Below are positions 10,165 to 19,300 of a DNA stretch of 38,485 nt, piece by piece. The stretch covers positions 1-38,485 of the forward strand of contig NZ_BPQU01000040.1 in assembly GCF_022179445.1 (NCBI RefSeq), read 5' to 3'. Numbering within the stretch: position 1 is the stretch's first letter; each line of letters opens with the position of its first letter. Made by a program: the position numbers and the translations under genes. This DNA is from Methylobacterium mesophilicum (GTDB lineage Bacteria > Pseudomonadota > Alphaproteobacteria > Rhizobiales > Beijerinckiaceae). Under the pieces are notes generated by a model. The model saw only the letters and a program-made list of their open reading frames with translations, ran no database searches and was not told the origin of the DNA.

Positions 10165-11099
10165 GGAACGGTTCCCGGGGGCGGGGTGTCGGGCAGGTCG
10201 TCGGTTCCGCCCTGCGGTGGCCAGGCGGCGTAGTCGCGGTCGAGCCAGGGCAGGACGGCTTCCGTCACCCGCGTCGCGGCCGGGACGAGATCCACGGTGG
10301 CGTGGGCGAAGGCGCTCGCCAAGGCCTCGACGAGGGCCGTCAGGCTGGCATCTGAGGCGGCAAAGTAGTGGCAGTCAGTCTGCGCGTAGAGCGCGATCGT
10401 AGCGGTGGCGACGAGGGGCGAGTGCGGTCCGTCGGTCAGCGCCAGGACCGCGGCGCCGTGCTTCCGGGCGATCTCGGCCAGCCGCACCGTGTCGGCGAAG
10501 TACCGCGGGGTTGCGAGCGCGATGACGAGGTCGTCGGTCGTCAGCCGGCGCAGAGTCCGGGCGGCGAAGCCGGGCCCCTCCAGGGTTGCCAGCAGGTGGA
10601 CGTCCTCTCGGTTGACGTCGAGGTTGCGCGCCAGGATGCCGGCCGGCCAGCTGCTGCTGCCCAGCCCGACAATGTAGACCCGTCGGGCCCGGCGGATCGC
10701 CTCGACGGCCTGCGCACAGGTCTGGCCGTCGAGCCCGCGGCGTGTCGCTTCAATGTTGCGGACGATGTCGGCCAAGGCTCCGTCGAGGATGCCGGACGCG
10801 GTAGCGGTTTGATCTCGGCCGCCGCGCAGCTTCTCGACCGGTGCGAGCGCCTTCTCATAGCCGAGGACGAGAGCCGCGCGGAACTTTGCGTAGCCCTCAT
10901 AGCCCACAGCGCGGGCAAACCGATTAGCGGTGGCGACTGAGACGCCGACCAAGTCGGCAAGCTCATTCACGGGCAGGGTCGCAGCGCGCAACGGATGATC
11001 AAGGACGAAGCGGGCGACGTCTCGGTGAGCGGAGCTAAGCGCTGGAAATGCTTGCGCGATCCGCTGCGCGACAGACAGCTCCTCATAGTCCGATGCCAC
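10161..11099 (-). CDS. MurR/RpiR family transcriptional regulator
   Basis: About 312 residues: an N-terminal RpiR-type helix-turn-helix (about 1-75, with SSAHRDVARFVLDHP and LADLVGVSVATANRFARAVGYEGYAKF) and a C-terminal SIS domain (about 115-265, starting RRARRVYIVGLGSSSWPAGILARNL) that in this family binds phosphosugars or related ligands. GTG at 11099 is chosen because GGAG at 11104-11107 sits 4 bases upstream; TTG at 11117 is the longer alternative. Its stop overlaps the iaaA start, so it is the first gene of the peptide operon and probably its regulator. The ligand is unknown. An RpiR regulator over a peptide importer is not part of the E. coli arrangement, so a different inducer is expected. 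Confidence 0.9.
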   Translation of the reverse strand: MASDYEELSVAQRIAQAFPALSSAHRDVARFVLDHPLRAATLPVNELADLVGVSVATANRFARAVGYEGYAKFRAALVLGYEKALAPVEKLRGGRDQTATASGILDGALADIVRNIEATRRGLDGQTCAQAVEAIRRARRVYIVGLGSSSWPAGILARNLDVNREDVHLLATLEGPGFAARTLRRLTTDDLVIALATPRYFADTVRLAEIARKHGAAVLALTDGPHSPLVATATIALYAQTDCHYFAASDASLTALVEALASAFAHATVDLVPAATRVTEAVLPWLDRDYAAWPPQGGTDDLPDTPPPGTVP

Positions 11100-11852
11100 G
11101 ACGCTCCAGCCGATCAAAAATTCTCACTGGTGGTCAGTCTGAGAGTTTTTTCGATCACCCGCAAGCGCTTCGATGCTTATTTTCGCGGCACGAGTTGCAC
11201 AAATCGCGGAACCTCTCAGACGAATTGGGTCATCTCACTTCTGATCAGGTGCGGATCCCCGTTCACGGCACCTTCGTTGGCCGATGGCTGCGGTTCCGCT
11301 CCTGCTGTCTCGGGCTGATCCTGCGCAGGGAAGTGGCGGAGGCTCGCTGCAGGCACAATGGCGGCCGGTGAGCCGATCTAAGCCGATGTCTGCTTCGGAG
11401 ATGCCGGCCGACACCACCGAATGGCCGAGATGGGCGCAAAGCCGAACGGCGGGTTTTGCGCCTATCGAGGATCCGGCATGCGTAGCCTGGGGAGAAACGG
11501 AATGGCTGCTTCGGAGTAGGGCCGCCGCAAAAGCGGGCGGGTGTAAATGGCGGTTCAATTCCAAGCCACCAAACCACTCTGAATGCGTCGATTACAAAGG
11601 ATAACGCTCAATGAGCGCCCGGCCGTAAGTGATTCACCGACAAATCGTTTCGCCAATAAGCTCCGAAGGATTGGTAAAGTTCAAGTGGTATGGATTTACT
11701 CCGACCAATTGGCTGATTTTAGTCGGTTTTAAACAAGTAAAGCGGATTTTTATATTGATTTTTTCAGAAATTCTGATAAGTTTGCGTTAGGATTATACTT
11801 CGACGCCGATCCACAAACTGCCCTTCCCAGCCGCTGAGAAATCTTGGTGCGA
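11100..11852. other. Gene-free stretch between the gsi operon and the terminase cassette
   Basis: 753 bases. Nothing here looks like a functional protein; the open frames at 11235-11604 on both strands overlap one another and have no ribosome-binding sites. The first part should carry the promoter of the RpiR-gsi operon. A tRNA-3'-end-like string lies at about 11549-11577. A 13-bp palindrome, CGCTCA-A-TGAGCG, is at 11605-11617. The last 200 bases are clearly AT-richer than the neighbourhood and hold TCAGAA-A-TTCTGA at about 11763-11775. Confidence 0.5.
11549..11577 (+). other. tRNA 3'-end-like string (possible att scar)
   Basis: The string GGTTCAATTCC resembles a T-loop and is followed within 20 bases by a CCA end (AAACCA). 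The T-stem pairs poorly and no D-arm, anticodon arm or matching acceptor strand lies 50-90 bases upstream, so this is not a working tRNA. It might be a remnant left by an element that used a tRNA gene as its attachment site. Weak evidence. Confidence 0.15.
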
Positions 11853-13379
11853 TCAGCCCAGCTGCGGCGGCACATCGAACGCCCTGGATCCAGACCGGCC
11901 ACGATGCCGATCGGGCGCCTCTTCAACCTCCGCCACGGCGCGGCGTTCGATCGTTCTCCGCGTCGGGTTGCGGCGCTGCATCGGCTGGAGGCTCGCGGTC
12001 TTCGTGACCAGATAATCGAGAGCCTGCGAAGTCGCGTCGACCTGATCGTCGCTCCGGCCGAACGGAAAGGCCAACAGTTCGCTGACGTAGTCGTGGGTCC
12101 AAGGCTCCGACGCGGGTATCCACACCTGCCCCGCCTCGAACCGCGCACTCTGCGCAAGAAGCCGGGCACGCTTGTCGTAGCGGGGCCGCCGAAGGTGAAC
12201 CCGTATGCCGCTGGTGCGCCGAATGTCCTGCTGCAAGCTGCGGCCCAATTCGGTATCCTCGATCAGAGTCTCGTCAGGACGCCAGTCGCGGATCGTCTCA
12301 AGGATTTTACTGCGCAGCTCCGGGGTTTCCCACCGGCCTCGGACCAATTCCAGCAGGTAGTAGTTCTCCCCGTCCCAGCCCCAGAGCATGCCGACCGAGT
12401 AGCTGCTGGTCGCGTCCAGCGTCGAGGCCGTGTCCCAGCTCGCAACGAAATACTTCAGCGCCGGATCGTTGAGGTCGCGATCGGCATAGCGCAGCCATTC
12501 GCGGCGGATGACGTTGCCGTCCGCGGGCACAGGGTCCTGGAGGTACATCGCCGCGAAGGTCATCGAGCCGACGGCGCGCCGCATCTCCTCTAGCGCTTCA
12601 CGCGGCTCGCGCTCAGCATCCAGCACCTCGCCGGCCCGGCGTTGGTAGATGTCGTGCTCGTGCGGCCCGATCCGATAGCATGCTGCTTCCGGTGCGATCG
12701 CCGGCAAGACCAGCCGGTCCCAGTCACCGCTCCGCTGCACCTGACCGATGAGGTCGTCTTCGTGTAGCCGCTGCGAGATCAACACGATCGCACCCTTGCG
12801 TTTGTCGTTGAGGCGAGTGCGATGCGCGGTGTTCCAAAGCCCCATCTCTCTGCGCCGGACGGCTTCTGAGAAGGTTGCATCCGGGCTCATCGCGTCGTCA
12901 CCGATGATGAGATCCGCGCCGCGTCCGAGGACCGGCCCCGAGATCGACACCCCGAAGCGGTAGCCACGCTCGGTCGTAATCGTCTCGAGCTTACGGTCCC
13001 CGCCCTGCTTGATCTGGAACGCCGGAAAAGCCTCCTGGAACCATGCGCTGGCGACAATCGCCCGAAACGCTGCGGCATGTGTCTGGGCGAGGTCGGCGGA
13101 ATACGAAGTGCAGATGATGCGCAACCGCGGATCGCGGCCGAGCCGCCAGGCGGTGAACGCGACCGTAACGATGAGCGACTTGCCCGAGCGCGGCGGCACG
13201 TTGATGATCAGCCGCTGGCGTTCGCCGCTCTCAACCCCGCGCAGGGCGTGAGCCATGGCGTGAAGGTGCCAGTTGTCGACGAACGGGGTGCCCGGCTCGA
13301 GCGTTGCAAAGCAGCGCTCGTAGAACACCATGAAGTCGGTGCGCAGGGCATGGCGATAGAGGCGCTGAATCTGCGTCAT
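11853..13379 (-). CDS. Phage-type terminase large subunit
   Basis: A 508-residue protein with the two-domain plan of terminase large subunits. The N-terminal packaging ATPase has the Walker A-like NVPPRSGKS and Walker B LIIGDDA, followed by the coupling region LISQRLHEDDL. The C-terminal RNase H-like nuclease carries three acidic clusters: SWDTAST, IEDTELG and RSDDQVDA. All expected motifs are present, so the protein looks intact. In a phage it would cut and pump DNA into the procapsid. Its ATG overlaps the stop of the DUF5681 gene by 4 bp (ATGA), showing operon organisation. No portal, capsid, protease or tail gene follows; downstream is a gene-free AT-rich stretch. That makes a decayed prophage, a gene-transfer-agent-like remnant or a domesticated DNA-processing unit all possible. 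Confidence 0.88.
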   Translation of the reverse strand: MTQIQRLYRHALRTDFMVFYERCFATLEPGTPFVDNWHLHAMAHALRGVESGERQRLIINVPPRSGKSLIVTVAFTAWRLGRDPRLRIICTSYSADLAQTHAAAFRAIVASAWFQEAFPAFQIKQGGDRKLETITTERGYRFGVSISGPVLGRGADLIIGDDAMSPDATFSEAVRRREMGLWNTAHRTRLNDKRKGAIVLISQRLHEDDLIGQVQRSGDWDRLVLPAIAPEAACYRIGPHEHDIYQRRAGEVLDAEREPREALEEMRRAVGSMTFAAMYLQDPVPADGNVIRREWLRYADRDLNDPALKYFVASWDTASTLDATSSYSVGMLWGWDGENYYLLELVRGRWETPELRSKILETIRDWRPDETLIEDTELGRSLQQDIRRTSGIRVHLRRPRYDKRARLLAQSARFEAGQVWIPASEPWTHDYVSELLAFPFGRSDDQVDATSQALDYLVTKTASLQPMQRRNPTRRTIERRAVAEVEEAPDRHRGRSGSRAFDVPPQLG

Positions 13380-13849
13380 GCCGCACCCTCGTCCGAGAGA
13401 TCGCCATCCGCATCGTCGTCGGGTGCGGTCCCCGATTCTACCCCTTCGTCTGAGGACCGTCGCCCATGCGCACGACGCGCGATCAGGCGGTCGAACGCCG
13501 CCTGATCCTCGGGACTGAGCGTATCGACTGTTTCAGTGTCGGGTCGGCTCGCCCGCCGCTCCCGCCGGCGCCTGTCCAGTTCTTTGGCCGCGGAAACGTT
13601 GCCCGCCAGGACCTCCTTGTACAGCGCGAAATCGACGGTCTCGTCGCGGGTCAGCCGCTTCCGCTTGCCCGCGACCTGCACGACGACGATCTCGTCGAGA
13701 AAGTCGCCTTTCGACTTGGGCTTGCCCTTGCGGCCCCACGGATTACCGACTTAGTTCGGCTTGAAGCGATGCTGCGGCGGTGGACGGCCGTAGCCGACAT
13801 GCGTGGCATCAACCGGCGGCGGCTCGCCGCGCTTGCGGTCCTTGGCCAT
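13376..13849 (-). pseudogene. DUF5681 protein gene interrupted by an in-frame TAA
   Basis: From the ATG at 13849 the frame reads MAKDRKRG, then the DUF5681 signature GYGRPPPQHRFKPN, then TAA (13751-13753), then VGNPWGRKGKPKSKGDF and on to a stop at 13376. The family normally reads FKPGQSGNPxGR across this point, so TAA sits where CAA (Gln) is expected: a single C-to-T change. The rest of the 157-codon frame is open and protein-like, with KRKRLTRDETVDFALYKEVLAGNVSAAKELDRRRRER. The GAGG before the ATG and the ATGA overlap with the terminase are intact. The damage therefore looks recent, or the stop is a sequencing error. A restart at GTG 13681 could give a 101-residue C-terminal piece. DUF5681 proteins sit next to terminases and may act as small-terminase-like partners; that role is an inference. 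Confidence 0.8.
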
Positions 13850-13858
13850 GGGACCGCC

Positions 13859-15268
13859 TCACGTGCGCCGCAAGCACGGCGGCAGCACGATGCCCCGCTG
13901 CTCGGCCATCTCGGCAAACGTTAGACCGGTCCCAGCATGGCGCGCCTGTGCGCGCGTACACCGTTCCATCCAGCGCACAGCGAGATCGACGTAAAGCGGA
14001 TCGATCTCGAGACCGAAGCCGCGCCGCTTCGCGCGGTGCGCCGCGACCAGGGTGGTGCCGCTGCCGGCAAAGGCGTCGAGCACGATATCGCCACGCCGGG
14101 ATACGTCCAGGATTGCGTCCTGGATCATCGCCACGTTCTTCGGCGTCACGTGCTCTAGGCCATCAGGGTCGCCTGCCCGGGAGAAGCTGTTCGCGCCGGG
14201 ATAGCTCCACACATTCGAGCGATTGCGGCCATTACGGCCGAGCTCGATGTTGTTGACGTGCGCCGCCGCGCCCTTCTTCCAAATGAAACACAACTCGTGG
14301 CCGGAGCGCCAGAGCGAGCCCATGCCGGGATTGGTCTTGGCCCAGACCGCGAGATTGAGAAGCTGCTGGTAGACAGCATGACCGGCCGCCAGCATCTCCT
14401 GCATGTGCCGCCAGTCCATGAACTGAAGCGAGAGCGAGCCATCCTCGGCATGCTCCCAGAGCCGCTCGAACACGGCGTGTAGGAACGCTGTGAACTCTGC
14501 GACACTCATCTCGCCGGAGGCCATGGCAAACTCGCGGGCGCCGACCCGACCGGTGACATGTCCGGCGACCGGGACGTTGTATGGCGGATCGCACAGGACT
14601 AGGTTCGCGAGCATACCGGCCATGACCGCGGGAAGGCTCACCTCGCTCAGGACGTCGAGGCAGCCGAGGCGGTGACCGCCTTCGAAGGTCCAAATATCGC
14701 CGAGCTGAGAAATCGCCTGCTTGAGTGGCCCCGGCAAAGCGTCGTCGGGATTGTCCTCGGTGGGGGTGAGGATCACATCGAGCTCGGCCGAGCTGAACGC
14801 GGTGAAGCTGACGAGGTCGATGTCGAAATCGGCGAGGAAAGCGAGCTCGTCCTTCAGCACGTTCGGATCCCAGCTCGACAGCTCCGGCAGCTTGTTGAGG
14901 GCGATGCGCAGGGCGCGGGCTTGCGCGTCCGAGAGGTTGGCCAACGCGATGGTCGGGACCGTTGCGAGGCCGAGCTCCAGGGCTGCGGCGAGGATCTGAT
15001 GACCGGCGATGACGCGGCGATCGGCGTCGATCAGGATCGGCTCGACGATGCCCCAGCGCGTCACGCTCTGGAGTAGGTGCTCGCGGTGGCGAGGCTGGTA
15101 CTTGCGCAGTCGCGCCCGTGCGACGACGAGCTCGCTCGGTGACAGATTGACGATGGCGAGGGATCGCTGGGCTGACTTCTGATGAGCCAGTGATCGCCTG
15201 CGAATCCGGGTCGGCGGCGGTTCGACCGAGGGGATGAGGTGCGGTTCGGTAGGAGTAGCTGGAGACAT
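13859..15268 (-). CDS. ParB-like nuclease domain fused to DNA adenine/cytosine-N4 methyltransferase
   Basis: A 469-residue protein. The N-terminal part (about 40-160) is a ParB/Srx-like domain with RKYQPRHREHLLQSVTRWGIVEPILIDADRRVIAGHQIL. The C-terminal part (about 215-450) is an N6-adenine or N4-cytosine methyltransferase with the catalytic motif DPPYN placed before the SAM-binding motif FAGSGTT, the beta-class order. No restriction endonuclease lies nearby, so it is an orphan methyltransferase. It is the first gene of a three-gene cassette with DUF5681 (9-base gap) and a terminase. A ParB-like domain ahead of a methyltransferase is common in phages and mobile elements. It could protect or mark DNA destined for packaging, which is an inference. 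The target sequence cannot be read. Confidence 0.9.
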   Translation of the reverse strand: MSPATPTEPHLIPSVEPPPTRIRRRSLAHQKSAQRSLAIVNLSPSELVVARARLRKYQPRHREHLLQSVTRWGIVEPILIDADRRVIAGHQILAAALELGLATVPTIALANLSDAQARALRIALNKLPELSSWDPNVLKDELAFLADFDIDLVSFTAFSSAELDVILTPTEDNPDDALPGPLKQAISQLGDIWTFEGGHRLGCLDVLSEVSLPAVMAGMLANLVLCDPPYNVPVAGHVTGRVGAREFAMASGEMSVAEFTAFLHAVFERLWEHAEDGSLSLQFMDWRHMQEMLAAGHAVYQQLLNLAVWAKTNPGMGSLWRSGHELCFIWKKGAAAHVNNIELGRNGRNRSNVWSYPGANSFSRAGDPDGLEHVTPKNVAMIQDAILDVSRRGDIVLDAFAGSGTTLVAAHRAKRRGFGLEIDPLYVDLAVRWMERCTRAQARHAGTGLTFAEMAEQRGIVLPPCLRRT

Positions 15269-16080
15269 GACGCCGGTCCAATCGAGTCAGCATGGGCCAA
15301 CAGTCACCTTCCCCCAACGCACGATCATGGTGCGGCGAGGCGTGGAGAACCGAAGGCAGCCAATGCTCGAACCCGATGCGGATGATCCGCGACGCGTCGT
15401 GCTTCTGCGTACGACAGAATTCGCCGGATCGCCCGCCGGGGTCAATCAAAAAATGATGCGATAGGAATTGGTACGCGGTCGAAGTCGCATCTCTGTCGCC
15501 GGAACTTCCGTTTCGAGTCCCATTTCGCGCTGCATCAAATTCGCATTTCGCGCGCGCTCAGCAGAGACGGGTTCGAGCCCGACTGCGCCCACCACCAGGC
15601 CTTCCTGGTGGATATCCAGCGTCCTGCTCGCCGCAGCGATAGCGCTGCAGGGACCGGGACTTAGCGGCGGCCCACGGGGTCTCCCGGCACCATCCTGATC
15701 GGTCCGCCGTCACGCTTCGGGAGCGAACGCGCCCTCGCTCTGCGCGTCGCGTCGACGCTTCTCCCTGCCCGGCTGCCGCAGCCTCCGAGACCGGTTCATG
15801 TCCCGTCCGGGACGCATGCGCGCGCAAACATCGCCCCGTCGCGGTTTTCATGCCGCACGCGATGAGGATCGGCGGTCGCCGCCGGCCCCGCGCCGCCGGG
15901 TCGGACCGGCCGTGTTCGGCGCGACCGGGCCGCTTCGGGGGCTTCTTCGCCGCATTCCTGAACGCCGTCGCGCGGCGGCTTGATCGCGGCGCTTCCAGTC
16001 CGCACGATGCCGCGATCCGGTCCGGTCGCGCTCGGGCAACCGCGCGCCGTTCGCGACCGCCCGCATGGCGAGGCCCCGCG
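15269..16080. other. Gene-free stretch between the terminase cassette and the GST gene
   Basis: 812 bases without a convincing gene. The long minus-strand frame at 15558-16121 and the plus-strand extension upstream of the GST are Arg/Gly/Pro-rich shadows. The first part contains the presumed promoter of the methyltransferase cassette, with a short A-run near 15450. A tRNA-3'-end-like string lies at 15566-15597. Confidence 0.5.
15566..15597 (+). other. tRNA 3'-end-like string (possible att scar)
   Basis: GGGTTCGAGCCCG followed by ACTGCGCCCACCACCA looks like the T-arm and acceptor end of a bacterial tRNA, including a CCA tail. The T-loop is one base short, and no D-arm or anticodon arm can be found upstream, so it is only a 3' fragment. 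It lies just outside the promoter end of the methyltransferase-terminase cassette, where a tRNA-targeting element would leave an attachment scar. Suggestive only. Confidence 0.25.
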
Positions 16081-16698
16081 ATGATCGAGCTGTATGCCTG
16101 GAACACGCCCAACGGACGCAAGATCAGCGTCGCCCTGGAGGAGATGGACCTGCCCTATCGGGTCCGGACCGTCGACATCACGAAGGGCGAGCAGTTCGAT
16201 CCGGCCTTCCTGGCGATCAGCCCGAACAACCGCATCCCCGCGATCGTCGATCCGGACGGGCCCGGCGGTTCGATCTCGGTGTTCGAATCGGGCGCGATCC
16301 TGCTCTACCTCGCCGAGAAATCGGGCCGGTTCCTGCCGGCCGATCCGCGCCAGCGCATGGCCGTGCTGGAGTGGCTGATGTGGCAGATGGGCGGGTTCGG
16401 ACCGATGCCGGGGCAGGTCCACCATTTCCTGGGCGTCGCGGAAAAGGACCGGGCCTACGGGTTGGAGCGCTACCTGAAGGAGACTCACCGGCTCTACGGG
16501 GTGCTGGATCGGCGCCTGGCGGCGGCGGAATTCGTCGCCGGCGCGCTGTCGATCGCGGATTTCGCCATTCTGGGCTGGGCGTGGCGGCACGGGCGCCATC
16601 AGGTCGACCTCGCCGACTACCCGCAGGTGAAGCGCTGGTACGATACGATGATGGCCCGGCCGGCGGTGCGGCGCGGCTTCGACGTCGCCTTGAGCTGA
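16081..16698 (+). CDS. yfcG: Glutathione S-transferase, YfcG/nu-class
   Basis: A 205-residue GST. The thioredoxin-like N-terminal domain (1-80) begins MIELYAWNTPNGRKISVALEE, where the TPNG segment is typical of the nu class (E. coli YfcG/YghU), which lacks the usual catalytic Tyr/Ser/Cys and has disulfide-bond reductase activity. SPNNRIPAIVD carries the cis-Pro and VFESGAILLYLAEK the glutathione-binding Glu-Ser. The helical C-terminal domain includes GGFGPMPGQVHHF and SIADFAILGWAWRH. The ATG follows GCGAGG by 7 bases. It stands alone, convergent with the amino-acid ABC operon. A role in thiol redox defence is likely. Confidence 0.9.
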   Translation: MIELYAWNTPNGRKISVALEEMDLPYRVRTVDITKGEQFDPAFLAISPNNRIPAIVDPDGPGGSISVFESGAILLYLAEKSGRFLPADPRQRMAVLEWLMWQMGGFGPMPGQVHHFLGVAEKDRAYGLERYLKETHRLYGVLDRRLAAAEFVAGALSIADFAILGWAWRHGRHQVDLADYPQVKRWYDTMMARPAVRRGFDVALS

Positions 16699-16859
16699 GA
16701 GCGCGGGCGACGCGGGGGGGCACCTTCGAAACGCGCGACGGCGCCGGGCGCGTCATGCGGCCGACGCGGCCCCACCGTCTCGCCCGTCCTGCGCGACCGA
16801 ATGGCGGCAGGCCGGCCCTGCGTCCACCCGCGCCCCGGCCGCTCGCCCCCCCCGGCCCG

Positions 16860-17639
<780 letters not shown>

Positions 17640-17641
17640 GC

Positions 17642-18517
17642 TCAACGGGTCTCGAAGCGGCGTTCCAGGTGGGCGGTCAACCGGTCGATCGGGTAGCAGT
17701 AGAGGAAGAAGCAGAGCAGCGCGAAGCCGTAGAGCGGGGCGAACAGCTCGGGCCGTCCGCCCTCGGCGGCGTGCACCTGCGCGGTCAGCGTCAGCATCTC
17801 GGTGACCCCGACGATCGACGCCTGCACGGTGGCCATCGCGATCAGCGCGTAGACGTTCATCCAGGGCGGCAGCATGCGCTTCGCGCATTGCGGCAGGATG
17901 ATCCGCCACAGGGTCTGCCGCCGGGTGAAGGCCAGGGATTCGGCGGCCTCCCACTGCGTGTTCGGCACCGAGCGCACCGCGCCGCGGACGATCTCGGCGA
18001 CGTTGGCCATCACCGGCAGGCTGAAGCCGAACGTCGCCTTCACCCAGTCGGGCAGCGGCACCCGGAGGCCGAACAGCGTGACCTGGAACGGGACCAGGAA
18101 CATCACGAAGAACAGCAGCACCAGCCAGGGCACGTTGCGGAAGACCTGCGTGGCGGCCCACGCGATGCGCGGCAGGACCCGGCCCTCGCCCAGCATGGCC
18201 AGGCCGAGCCCGAGGCCCGCCACCGTGCCGATCGCCATCGCCATCAGCGAGATCGCGACGTTGAAGGAAAAGCCCGTGAGCAGGAGCGGCGCCCACTTGA
18301 TCACCACCTCCAGCGGGGACAGGGCGGCGGCCCCGCCCTGCGCCCAGGCCGGGAGGGCGACGATGGCCAGGCCGCACAGCAGCCAGCCGTGGACGGGGCG
18401 CAGGCGCGCCGCCGGGCGGCTCCGGGGGAGCGCGAACGGCAGCAGGACCGGCAGGTCCGTCGGCCGACCCGCCGGGCGCCCGCCGTCGCGCGGGGCGGTC
18501 CGGTCCGGAGCGCTCAT
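17642..18517 (-). CDS. Polar amino-acid ABC transporter permease (second)
   Basis: About 291 residues of the HisM/GltK type. The permease core has the AESLAFTRRQTLWRIILPQCAKRMLPPWMN coupling loop and VFRNVPWLVLLFFVMF, a conserved segment of this family. Unusually, the core is preceded by about 70 residues: a basic, Pro-rich cytoplasmic stretch and an extra hydrophobic segment, LLCGLAIVALPAWA, that could be another helix. The ATG overlaps the stop of the first permease by 4 bp (ATGA). It forms the membrane channel with that permease. Confidence 0.9.
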   Translation of the reverse strand: MSAPDRTAPRDGGRPAGRPTDLPVLLPFALPRSRPAARLRPVHGWLLCGLAIVALPAWAQGGAAALSPLEVVIKWAPLLLTGFSFNVAISLMAMAIGTVAGLGLGLAMLGEGRVLPRIAWAATQVFRNVPWLVLLFFVMFLVPFQVTLFGLRVPLPDWVKATFGFSLPVMANVAEIVRGAVRSVPNTQWEAAESLAFTRRQTLWRIILPQCAKRMLPPWMNVYALIAMATVQASIVGVTEMLTLTAQVHAAEGGRPELFAPLYGFALLCFFLYCYPIDRLTAHLERRFETR

Positions 18518-19263
18518 CGGCCGTATCCGGGGATGCGCAGGGCACGCTCCCAGCGGTGCATGATCCACACGAGCACTCCGACGAGGACCGCGTAGGTGGC
18601 GAGCAGCACCAGCATCATCTCCAGGACGTTCTGCGACTCGGACCAGATCTGCTTGACCGCGTAGAGCGTCTCGGGGACCGCGATGGCGTAGGCGAGCGTC
18701 GTGGTCTTCAGGAGGTTGATCAGGTTGTTGTTCAGCGCCGGCAGGCAGACCCGGAGCGCGAGCGGCAGGACCACGTGGCGGTAGGCCTTCAACCGGGTGT
18801 AGCCCAGCGCCTCGGCGGCCTCGACGGTGGTCTTGGGCACCGCCTCGATGCCGGAGCGGAAGATCTCGACGTTGAACGCGCCGGCGAACAGCGAGAGCGA
18901 GACGATCGCCCATTGCACGTTGTCGAGGATGGGGACGCGCAGGCCGTCCGCCGAGCGGACATCCGGCAGGAGCGTGCCGAGGCCGAAGTAGAAGAAGAAG
19001 ATCTGCACCAGGGGCGGCGTGTTGCGGAACGCCACGACGAAGCCGTTGACCAGCCCCCGCAGCAGGCGCGAGGGCCCGCTCTGCAGCAGCGCCCCGACCG
19101 CGCCGATCACCAGGCTGGCCAGGATCGTGCTGATCCCGAGCAGCAGCGTCATCCGCAGCCCGGCGACGTAGCGGTTCCAGTCATACGGGTCGTAGAAGAC
19201 CGTAAAATTGAAGCCCGTGGTCTCGTAGAGACCCTGGAACCAGGCCTGGATCGCCTCGATCAT
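18514..19263 (-). CDS. Polar amino-acid ABC transporter permease (first)
   Basis: A 249-residue HisQ/GltJ-type permease. An N-terminal periplasmic-type segment (FYDPYDWNRYVAGLRMTLLLGISTILASLVIG) enters the first helix. The AFRNTPPLVQIFFFYFGLG stretch and the EAA loop EAAEALGYTRLKAYRHVVLPLALRVCLPALNNNLINLLKTTTLAYAI are hallmarks of the polar amino-acid family. It begins 37 bases after the binding-protein stop and overlaps the next permease by 4 bp. The pattern resembles glutamate/aspartate importers, but the neighbouring oxidase suggests N-methylated or other amino acids. Confidence 0.92.
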   Translation of the reverse strand: MIEAIQAWFQGLYETTGFNFTVFYDPYDWNRYVAGLRMTLLLGISTILASLVIGAVGALLQSGPSRLLRGLVNGFVVAFRNTPPLVQIFFFYFGLGTLLPDVRSADGLRVPILDNVQWAIVSLSLFAGAFNVEIFRSGIEAVPKTTVEAAEALGYTRLKAYRHVVLPLALRVCLPALNNNLINLLKTTTLAYAIAVPETLYAVKQIWSESQNVLEMMLVLLATYAVLVGVLVWIMHRWERALRIPGYGR

Positions 19264-19300
19264 CGCGGCCGATCACCGGGGCTCGCTGCACGGGCGCGCA

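Noticed and set aside
11549..11577. Complete tRNA gene
   Set aside because: Only a T-loop-like string and a CCA end are present; no D-arm, anticodon arm or pairing acceptor strand.
11235..11604. Overlapping frames on both strands of about 105 residues
   Set aside because: Mutually overlapping, no ribosome-binding sites and no recognisable content; one is the antisense of a tRNA-like end.
11853..15268. Intact prophage
   Set aside because: No integrase, portal, capsid, tail, lysis or repressor gene anywhere near; only a three-gene cassette.
15558..16121. 187-residue minus-strand frame
   Set aside because: Low-complexity Arg/Ala/Gly composition, no start signal, and it overlaps the GST start.
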